This document shows, piece by piece, positions 1 through 5,091 of a DNA stretch of 5,091 nucleotides (position 1 is its first letter; each line of letters begins with the position of its first letter). Below the pieces are notes generated by a model, which was not told the DNA's origin, searched no databases, and saw nothing but the letters and a program-made list of their open reading frames with translations. The stretch comes from Sphingobacteriales bacterium (lineage in GTDB: Bacteria; Bacteroidota; Bacteroidia; Chitinophagales; Chitinophagaceae), in NCBI GenBank assembly GCA_023251215.1, contig JAHEZF010000149.1, forward strand, positions 1 to 5,091, in the 5' to 3' direction. The position numbers and the translations under genes are program-made.

Positions 1-1250
1 TTCGCCAGGTCAGCAGTAGTAACTTTTCCCTGCACAGCACCCATGGGATAATATGGACCTAAACTCCATTCTGCACAACCTTTTGCATCTTCGTCTATAT
101 GCCCGCAGATTACACAGCGGTTGCTCAACTCTTTATTTTGCAATGCATCCACATGGTCTCCTTCCACTTTCATTCCGGTTTCTGCATCCAGTTTTCCTTT
201 CAGGTCAACCAGCACTAATTGCTCCATCCGTTTTTTTCTTGCATTAGGTGAGGTAGTGGAATCATTCACATTAAATGTTGTTTCTTCTTTTATCAATTTA
301 GGGTCACTGGGAAAATTAGAACCAATGATGGCCGTGTCCTTACTGCGCCATACCCGGTAATCTTTTAATCCTAATTCAAGCTTGGCTACTTCGTTTGTTT
401 TGGTATCACCGATAAGCCAGTCGTTGGCATAACCGCCATTATTGTCTGTGGTAAAAATTTTTATCACATCATCAATGCTGTTGCTGTATTGCGATGCCTT
501 CCTTGCCCGCATGAACTCAGGTGTACCGGTCGAATCAAAAAGATAGAATTGCGTGATGGTTGTTTCAGTGATGAGAATACCATTGTCTGAGATCGCAAAG
601 TCATCGCCGCTGTGGATGAAGCCCGGCATGCAATCCATCAGCATATGATTGCCTTTTGAAGGAACAATATCGGCAATAACATTCCAGTGCTGGCCAATCA
701 TGTATTCTGTCCAGTTGTTATGCCCCATTACAATTTTTCCATCTTTTGTATAGCTGCCGGTAGCAATGAAAGCACTGCAATTACCCGGAGCTTTGTTATT
801 GCCACTTCCGGGGCTAGCCATATTATCCAGCATAGGCACATAGTAAAAAGCTAATTCCTCCAGCGCATTGTAAGCGGTTATATCAAGACTGTCGTATTTT
901 TTATTCTGAGCCTGTAAACCTTCCACAATTCCATTGATCTCATCCTTGTATTCACGGTCAAGTTTATTCCATAAAAAATTCTGTGCAGCATGGCGATAGA
1001 ATTGCCAGTCTCTGTGCGTATCATGTTGCAGTAAAAAAGAAACAGCCTGGATACTTGTATCAATATCATTTGCCAGCAGGTAACCATGCTGGTATCCTAT
1101 GTCCGATGGCGGTCCTTCGAGGTGAACATAGATCCATCCATTCTTATCTTCCCTTGAGGCTTTTGCCAGCCGGTCCTTTTTATCCTGAGAATTTGAACAA
1201 CTATAAAAAGTAATAACAATAACAGGGAAAATAATCAGCAGCTTTTTCAT
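1..1250 (-). CDS. C45 / phospholipase-B-like Ntn-hydrolase lipoprotein (3' partial)
   Basis: The frame is open from the ATG at 1250-1248 to the left edge (416 codons, C-terminus missing). The N-terminus, MKKLLIIFPVIVITFYSC, is a short basic and hydrophobic signal ending in Cys18. It reads as a lipoprotein signal peptide, although FYSC is a loose lipobox; the protein would be anchored in the envelope. The mature part resembles the C45 acyltransferase / phospholipase-B-like family of self-processing N-terminal-nucleophile hydrolases. Supporting motifs are EGPPSDIGYQHGYLLA (about 45-60), the GNCSAF segment with candidate nucleophile Cys158, MGHNNWTEY shortly after, ISDNGILITETTI in the middle, NDWLIGD..TNEVAKLELG (about 295-315), and a late HVDAL...RCVICGHID segment. 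In the family, cleavage before the Cys frees the nucleophile to act on amide or ester bonds; the substrate here is unknown. It is divergent from the M61 peptidase gene, and its leader holds a strong inverted repeat. The family call is from motif memory, not a search. Confidence 0.85.
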   Translation of the reverse strand, partial: MKKLLIIFPVIVITFYSCSNSQDKKDRLAKASREDKNGWIYVHLEGPPSDIGYQHGYLLANDIDTSIQAVSFLLQHDTHRDWQFYRHAAQNFLWNKLDREYKDEINGIVEGLQAQNKKYDSLDITAYNALEELAFYYVPMLDNMASPGSGNNKAPGNCSAFIATGSYTKDGKIVMGHNNWTEYMIGQHWNVIADIVPSKGNHMLMDCMPGFIHSGDDFAISDNGILITETTITQFYLFDSTGTPEFMRARKASQYSNSIDDVIKIFTTDNNGGYANDWLIGDTKTNEVAKLELGLKDYRVWRSKDTAIIGSNFPSDPKLIKEETTFNVNDSTTSPNARKKRMEQLVLVDLKGKLDAETGMKVEGDHVDALQNKELSNRCVICGHIDEDAKGCAEWSLGPYYPMGAVQGKVTTADLA

Positions 1251-1258
1251 GATGAACT

Positions 1259-1296
1259 GTTTAGGCAGGAAAAATTTTTCTGTTTCCTGCCTAAAC
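1259..1296 (-). promoter_or_regulatory. Perfect 14-bp inverted repeat in the lipoprotein leader
   Basis: The arms gtttaggcaggaaa (1259-1272) and tttcctgcctaaac (1283-1296) are exact reverse complements around a 10-nt AT-rich loop. On the minus strand the stem ends 8 nt before the ATG at 1250. It is not a standard terminator: neither strand has a T-run after the stem, and on the minus strand the run of seven T lies before it (1301-1307). As RNA it would fold tightly over the ribosome-loading zone, which suggests translational control. As DNA it could be an operator or a small palindromic repeat. The structure is certain; the function is inferred. Confidence 0.6.
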
Positions 1297-1319
1297 TAAG
1301 AAAAAAACAGTGAATTAAA

Positions 1320-1460
1320 CGAATTCTTCGCCCGGGTTGGTGTCTGTAGCAAGCTAAAATGCCACGGTGCTTTTTTTCCGGATGAGTGTCTACCCCTGAA
1401 TTTTTTTGTTTGCCCGGGTCTTCACAGCCGGGTATGTGGGTGGCGAGACCCCGGAACATA
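1320..1460 (-). repeat. GC-rich patch with three degenerate AGAC..CCGG motifs
   Basis: On the minus strand three related segments occur: agacaccaacccggg (1345-1331), agacactcatccgg (1391-1378) and agacccggg (1421-1413). Each is followed by an A-rich or purine-rich stretch. The arms 1413-1421 and 1446-1454 can also pair (8 of 9 positions), giving a hairpin with a 24-nt loop. Translated, the segments give the similar peptides TDTNPGEEF, VDTHPEKKH and CEDPGKQKN. The last two share a frame and the first is one frame away. This could be a decayed coding repeat, a copy of a dispersed intergenic repeat, or a structured RNA. Spacing between copies is uneven (46 and 30 nt). Confidence 0.3.
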
Positions 1461-1582
1461 AGTTGATGCTGATAATTATATTTTTTGCTAATGCCATCGC
1501 AGCAAGACATCGGCCTGGAAGTTCTTTGTATGGGTCGGTCGTGTGGGAAGAAAAAGATTTGTTTCGAACTAATTATACTTTT

Positions 1583-1614
1583 TTTGTGCTTCATCAAGCT
1601 TCACATACAGTTTG
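1583..1614 (+). promoter_or_regulatory. Possible Bacteroidota-type promoter for the M61 gene
   Basis: TTTG at 1583-1586 is followed after 19 nt by TACAGTTTG (1606-1614). This resembles the Bacteroidota sigma-ABfr pattern, TTTG then about 19-21 nt then TAnnTTTG, but with one extra base inside the -7 element. Transcription would begin near 1621, giving a leader of about 60 nt before the ATG at 1682. This is a pattern match by eye, with nothing else to support it. Confidence 0.25.
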
Positions 1615-1681
1615 TGTAAATGTATTCATCAGTTGATTCCTGTTATCTACCTTGTGCCGGATTTATCAAACGCCATTGATT

Positions 1682-3526
1682 ATGCAGAAAAAATTTTATG
1701 TCGCCACACTTACCATGCTGATAACATTGACAGGCCTGGCACAACATCCTTTAAAACATTGGACGGAAGCTATGGAAATGAGGTACGACATGAAGCAACC
1801 AATAGTTGATTATCTGTTGACTGTTGATGCAACAGATCTTTCTTCATTTGCCATTGAAATGAAACTGCGGAATGTGCCTGACAGTTTCCGTGTGGCCATG
1901 GTGGCCCACCCCGAATATGATGACCGCTATTGGAGATTTGTAAAAGATTTTTCTGTTGAAGCAAAGGACGGGAAAGGGAAAGTGATCCGTGAAGACAGCG
2001 CTTTGTGGAAAATAATAACTCATGGCGGCGAAGCTGTTTTGCATTATCGCATTCATTTGCCTTCTGTTGATGGAATACGATCTTCGTGGAAAGCTTTTCT
2101 TACAGCAACCGGTGGTTTGGTGGGCGGGCCGCATTCATTTATGTATGTTGTGGGCGCCACTCTTGTTCCTTCGCATGTAACGCTTAATATTCCTGCAGGA
2201 TGGGGGATAGCGACCGGTCTTCAACCCACATCAGATCCAAATACTTTTTTTGCTCCTTCTGTCGGAATTTTAATTGATGACCCGATCTTCATTGGTAAAT
2301 TCAGCAACTGGTCTTTTACAGTTGATAACACTCCTCACCGTTTAATATACTGGCCATTGCCGGATGCAAAATCTTTCGATACAGCCATGCTTTTATCGTC
2401 CATTCAAAAATTAGTGCAGCAAGTCTCTTTGCTTTTTGGCAGGCTGTCTTATCGTGACTATAATTTTATGTTGCAGGATGGTGCCGTCGGTTCATTGGAA
2501 CATAACAATTCCGTTACCGTTGGCGCTCAAAGCTCACAACTGGCGAATGGACAGACTGGTATTCTTTCGGAAATTGCTCATGAATATTTTCATACCTGGA
2601 ACCTCGTACGCATCCATCCTGTTGAGTACGGTGATGTGAGTTACCAAACACCGCCTTTATCAAAAGGGCTTTGGTTCAGTGAGGGGTTAACAATATTCTA
2701 TGCCGATCTTTTATCAAGAAGGGCTGGTCTTCCTGTTTTTGATTCGACAAGGTTGTTTCATCTTGAGAATTTGATACGGAGATATTCGGCAACGCCGGCG
2801 TATTTAAAATTTTCAGCAGAAAAGATCAGTCTTGCTTCTTACGGACCCATCGGCATGTTAGGCGATTATTCAGCCAGTACGCATCTGCAGGGTGAAGTTC
2901 TCGGAGCAATGCTTGATCTCATCATTCGTGATGCTACAAATGGAAAACGTTCAATGGATGATGTAATGAGGAAAATGCTGGAACGGTTCAGCGGGGAAAA
3001 AGGATTTATTTCAAAAGATATAGAACAAGCTGTGGAGGATGTATGCGGATGTAATGTTCACCGGTTTTTCCAGGATCATGTTTATGGAAATAAGCAAATT
3101 GATTTCGCCAAATATCTTCAGCTGTCAGGATTGCAATATACAATGGAATGGAAAGATGTTTTAGCCAATGACGGAAAGCCTGCTCCTGATCTGAGGGTCT
3201 TTCCATACCAGTTGCCCGGAGAAAATATTACCAGGATCGGGATAACCAATCCATCGGGCTGTTGGGGAAAGGCGGGGCTGCATACAGGGGATATCATCAA
3301 AACAGTGAATGGGAAGACGCTTGTTGCAGCATCAGAATTTCGTCCGCAGATAAGGAATGCAAAACCCGGTGATACTATTTCAATGGATGTGGAAAGGCAA
3401 GGAGGAATAATTAATATAAAAGTTTTGATCTCAGGTTATCAGCAACCGGTGGTGCATATCAGCCCGATTTCTGCTGCAACAGAAAAGCAAAAAAAATTAT
3501 ATGAGCAGTGGGTATCGGGAAAATGA
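1682..3526 (+). CDS. Exported M61-family metallopeptidase with PDZ domain
   Basis: This is a complete 614-residue protein. I start it at the ATG at 1682 because that gives a clean Sec signal peptide (MQKK, then a hydrophobic stretch ending GLAQ at about residue 21). The in-frame TTG 30 nt upstream would add a polar extension before the signal. There is no Cys for lipidation, so it should be periplasmic or secreted. Residues about 30-200 match the beta-rich M61 N-terminal domain. The catalytic domain contains GSLEHNNS (270-277), the zinc motif HEYFH (300-304, with His300 and His304 as ligands and Glu301 as base) continuing into TWNLVRIHP, and WFSEGLTIFY with Glu334 as third ligand. A PDZ domain follows at about 515-585 (GITNPSGCWGKAGLHTGDII). 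The order N-domain, thermolysin-like core, PDZ is that of glycyl aminopeptidase-type M61 proteins, which favour N-terminal Gly or Ala. All key residues are present, so it should be active; its natural substrate is unknown. No Shine-Dalgarno sequence is evident, as is common in the phylum. Confidence 0.95.
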   Translation: MQKKFYVATLTMLITLTGLAQHPLKHWTEAMEMRYDMKQPIVDYLLTVDATDLSSFAIEMKLRNVPDSFRVAMVAHPEYDDRYWRFVKDFSVEAKDGKGKVIREDSALWKIITHGGEAVLHYRIHLPSVDGIRSSWKAFLTATGGLVGGPHSFMYVVGATLVPSHVTLNIPAGWGIATGLQPTSDPNTFFAPSVGILIDDPIFIGKFSNWSFTVDNTPHRLIYWPLPDAKSFDTAMLLSSIQKLVQQVSLLFGRLSYRDYNFMLQDGAVGSLEHNNSVTVGAQSSQLANGQTGILSEIAHEYFHTWNLVRIHPVEYGDVSYQTPPLSKGLWFSEGLTIFYADLLSRRAGLPVFDSTRLFHLENLIRRYSATPAYLKFSAEKISLASYGPIGMLGDYSASTHLQGEVLGAMLDLIIRDATNGKRSMDDVMRKMLERFSGEKGFISKDIEQAVEDVCGCNVHRFFQDHVYGNKQIDFAKYLQLSGLQYTMEWKDVLANDGKPAPDLRVFPYQLPGENITRIGITNPSGCWGKAGLHTGDIIKTVNGKTLVAASEFRPQIRNAKPGDTISMDVERQGGIINIKVLISGYQQPVVHISPISAATEKQKKLYEQWVSGK

Positions 3527-3587
3527 TTATCCATTTCCTCAGGTCTTCACCATCGGATACTATGTGCTGCGGAATTCATAACAAAAT

Positions 3588-3622
3588 AAAAAAAGTTCCT
3601 GTGTTACTCCACACACCGGAAC
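3588..3622 (-). terminator. Intrinsic terminator facing left, with no matching gene
   Basis: Read on the minus strand, GTTCC-gg-TGTGT, a 6-nt loop (ggagta), then ACACA-GGAAC form a 10-bp stem with a 2-nt bulge. It is followed at once by seven T and then ATTTT. That is the classic intrinsic terminator layout. On the plus strand the stem is followed by caatattcc, with no T-run, so it should not end the M61 transcript. No minus-strand gene lies to its right within the intergenic region. It may end a small RNA, or block antisense transcription entering the M61 gene. Confidence 0.55.
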
Positions 3623-3681
3623 CAATATTCCAAAATGGATCAGATGATACACAAATCCGACTACAGTTTTTCAGCGAATTC

Positions 3682-3735
3682 GATTTTTTTTGATTTTTTG
3701 CAAATAAATAAATACTTTTCGCATGTTATAATGAT
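3682..3735. other. AT-rich tract upstream of the radical SAM gene
   Basis: The tract has runs of eight and six T (in gattttttttgattttttg), a short AAAT tandem (aaataaataaat), and then tacttttc and ttataatg. Such A/T tracts bend DNA and are common around Bacteroidota promoters. I could not find a well-spaced TTTG / TAnnTTTG pair here, so no promoter is called. A weak TTTC, 18 nt, TACTTTAC match lies just downstream (3750-3779). Confidence 0.35.
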
Positions 3736-3742
3736 TTTCCCT

Positions 3743-3761
3743 TGTTAGCTTTCGCCTAACA
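3743..3761. repeat. Small inverted repeat TGTTAG / CTAACA
   Basis: Arms 3743-3748 and 3756-3761 are exact reverse complements. An extra C-G pair inside them leaves a 4-nt loop and one bulged base. Read on the minus strand the loop is GAAA closed by C-G, a stable GNRA tetraloop; read on the plus strand it is TTTC. It lies about 75 nt before the radical SAM start. It could be an operator half-site pair or part of a minus-strand RNA ending at 3588. A stem this short can also occur by chance. Confidence 0.3.
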
Positions 3762-3835
3762 GCTCTTGCAATACTTTACAAAATATTTATTAAAAGAGTC
3801 GTTTTAATGGATTTTAATCATATATTCACCCCTGT

Positions 3836-5091
3836 ATGAAAAAATTAAAAATCGGAGTAATAGACCTTGTCTCCAAAGGTCCTGTCAATACATATTGGGC
3901 AAAGTTCATGTATGCAAATCTTGCAAGTATTATGCCCCAGGTGGTTGCTTCCTGGTGTGAAGAGCAGGGTCATGAAGTAAATTTTATTTGTTATACCGGT
4001 CGGGAAGACCTAAGTAAGGATTTACCTGAAGGAATTGATCTTGTATTTATCAGTTCTTTTACACAAGCCGCCCTGCTGGCTTATTCAATCAGTAATTACT
4101 TCCGGAAAAAGGGAATTGTAACTGCGTTAGGCGGACCACATGCCCGTTGTTACCCCGACGATGCTTCCAAATATTTTGACTATGTTCTGGGATTTACGAG
4201 TAAAGAAATAATAGCAGAAGTGCTGGGTGAATGTTCACCTCAACGGCCTTACGGCAGACAGCTTTCAAATGGCACACAACCCAAAAGCTTGCCTGGTGTA
4301 CAGGAACGTTGGAAGTTTATTGAACCAACGCTAAAAAAAGCGCCACTTCTCAAAATGGTCCCAATGATAGGAAGCATGGGCTGTCCATATACCTGTTCTT
4401 TTTGTATTGATTCTGTGGTTCCATACCAAACACTGGACTTTGATACTATCAAAAAAGATCTACGCTTTCTCCTTACTAAATTCAAAAAACCTACAGTAGG
4501 CTGGCACGATCCGAATTTTGGGATCCGGTTTGATGAAAATTTAGAAGCCATTTCTTCAGCTGCCCCACATAAAAGTTTCCGCTTTATAGCGGAAAGCAGC
4601 CTGTCTATTCTTACAGAGGATCACCTGAAAGTCTTGCAGAAAATTGGTTTTGGCGCCCTGCTGCCCGGAATAGAATCATGGTATGAGCTGGGTAATAAAT
4701 CCCGTACTTCCCACATTGCGGGTGAAGAAAAAGTGAACAGGATTTCTGAACATGTCAATATGATGTTTCGATATATTCCCTACGTGCAGACCAATTTTGT
4801 GATGGGCCTGGACAGCGATGCGGGTCAGGCGCCTTTTGATCTTACCAAACGTTTTATAGATAAATCACCTGCAGCTTTCCCCGGTTATTCCTTGCTGACA
4901 GCCTTTGGTGAAGCTGCACCCCTTAACCTTGAATATCAGCGGGAGGGTCGTGTACTTCCATTCCCATTTCACTTTCTCAATAACCACCTTGCTATGAACC
5001 TCAAGCCAAAGAACTATGAATGGCTTGACTTTTATAATAAAGTGATTGATCTGACGGAATATACTTTTTCAAAAAGAGCTATTTACCGCCG
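3836..5091 (+). CDS. B12-binding-type radical SAM protein (3' partial)
   Basis: The frame is open from the ATG at 3836 to the right edge (418 codons, no stop reached). The first 140 or so residues look like a Rossmann-type cobalamin-binding domain. They begin KIGVIDLVSKGPV and include a strand, IDLVFISSF, and the loop LGGPHARCYPDD. The classical DxHxxG cobalamin motif is absent, so any cobalamin would be bound without a histidine ligand. The radical SAM core follows, with CPYTCSFC placing the [4Fe-4S] ligands at Cys183, Cys187 and Cys190. Later core elements are GWHDPNFG, AESSLSIL, PGIESW and NFVMGLD. The fold implies cleavage of S-adenosylmethionine to make a radical, often for methylation or rearrangement at an unreactive carbon. 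The substrate is unknown to me, and the neighbours give no clue. It is cytoplasmic and sits 309 bp from the M61 gene, so it is probably a separate transcript. Its first codons (MKKLKIG) give a natural start without a Shine-Dalgarno sequence. Confidence 0.93.
   Translation, partial: MKKLKIGVIDLVSKGPVNTYWAKFMYANLASIMPQVVASWCEEQGHEVNFICYTGREDLSKDLPEGIDLVFISSFTQAALLAYSISNYFRKKGIVTALGGPHARCYPDDASKYFDYVLGFTSKEIIAEVLGECSPQRPYGRQLSNGTQPKSLPGVQERWKFIEPTLKKAPLLKMVPMIGSMGCPYTCSFCIDSVVPYQTLDFDTIKKDLRFLLTKFKKPTVGWHDPNFGIRFDENLEAISSAAPHKSFRFIAESSLSILTEDHLKVLQKIGFGALLPGIESWYELGNKSRTSHIAGEEKVNRISEHVNMMFRYIPYVQTNFVMGLDSDAGQAPFDLTKRFIDKSPAAFPGYSLLTAFGEAAPLNLEYQREGRVLPFPFHFLNNHLAMNLKPKNYEWLDFYNKVIDLTEYTFSKRAIYR

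Larger units (their letters stand above)
1251..1681. other. Divergent intergenic region with no convincing gene
   Basis: These 431 bp separate the lipoprotein gene (leftward) from the M61 peptidase gene (rightward) and must contain both promoters. I see a perfect inverted repeat at 1259-1296, a GC-richer repetitive patch at about 1320-1460 (roughly half G+C, above the flanks), and AT-rich sequence at 1471-1490 and 1551-1586. A 116-codon minus-strand frame crosses it but has an unconvincing amino-acid composition. The region is longer than two Bacteroidota promoters need, so part of it may be a repeat copy, a relic gene or a structured RNA. Confidence 0.7.
3527..3835. other. Intergenic region between the M61 and radical SAM genes
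   Basis: These 309 bp contain no convincing protein gene. From left to right they hold a leftward-facing intrinsic terminator (3588-3622), a stretch of unassigned sequence, an AT-rich tract (3682-3735) with T8 and T6 runs and a short AAAT tandem, and a small hairpin (3743-3761). The region must contain the promoter of the radical SAM gene. I found no rightward hairpin plus T-run that would clearly end the M61 transcript. A 17-codon minus-strand frame (3724-3671) is too short to call. Confidence 0.7.

Noticed and set aside
53..360. Plus-strand frames opposite the lipoprotein gene
   Set aside because: They are antisense shadows of the minus-strand coding frame, which shows clear family motifs.
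1320..1358. Short minus-strand peptide LATDTNPGEEFV followed by a stop, resembling the tail of a small precursor peptide
   Set aside because: An in-frame TAG lies immediately before it, so only 12 codons are open and no start codon is available.
1247..1597. A 116-codon minus-strand frame whose TGA overlaps the lipoprotein ATG (ATGA), as in translational coupling
   Set aside because: Its residues are mostly low-complexity basic, Ser and Cys stretches, with no recognisable domain; it starts at a TTG, reads straight through the hairpin and repeat patch, and part of the repeated peptide is out of frame. It is more likely a chance or relic frame.
1588..1604. Repeated gcttca around an aagctt palindrome as an operator
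   Set aside because: Only two 6-nt copies are present with poor symmetry; this is expected by chance in a region this long.
3661..3700. T-runs after cgaattcg as a rightward terminator for the M61 gene
   Set aside because: The 8-bp palindrome has no room for a loop and I found no flanking stem; the T-runs alone do not make a terminator.
3671..3724. A 17-codon minus-strand frame (MRKVFIYLQKIKKNRIR)
   Set aside because: Its Lys/Ile/Asn-rich composition is what AT-rich DNA gives by chance, and there is no ribosome binding site or conservation evidence.

Overview
The window looks like ordinary chromosome from a Bacteroidota bacterium, most plausibly the Chitinophagaceae or a related family. This is inferred, not proven. 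The reasons are about 40% GC, start codons preceded by AT-rich leaders without a clear Shine-Dalgarno sequence, an exported lipoprotein with a loose lipobox, and protein families common in that phylum. No transposase, integrase, phage gene, tRNA, rRNA or CRISPR array is visible.

Layout. Positions 1-1250 (minus strand) hold the first 416 codons of a lipoprotein related to the C45/phospholipase-B-like N-terminal-nucleophile hydrolases; its C-terminus lies beyond the left edge. Positions 1251-1681 are a divergent intergenic region. It holds a perfect 14-bp inverted repeat directly in front of the lipoprotein start codon and a more GC-rich patch (about 1320-1460) with degenerate repeated motifs. 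Positions 1682-3526 (plus) encode a complete exported M61-family metallopeptidase with an intact zinc site and a C-terminal PDZ domain. Positions 3527-3835 are a second intergenic region with a leftward-facing intrinsic terminator that has no matching gene, an AT-rich tract and a small hairpin. From 3836 (plus) a cobalamin-binding-type radical SAM enzyme runs off the right edge after 418 codons.

How the genes relate. The lipoprotein hydrolase and the M61 peptidase are divergently transcribed and both are predicted to leave the cytoplasm, so they could share control from the intergenic region and work in the envelope; this is inference only. The radical SAM enzyme is cytoplasmic, lies 309 bp downstream and probably has its own promoter. 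I see no convincing evidence that the three genes form one system. The best candidates for something new are non-coding: the leader hairpin at 1259-1296, the repetitive patch at 1320-1460, and the orphan minus-strand terminator at 3588-3622, which may end a small RNA. The radical SAM protein belongs to a family whose substrate I do not know.
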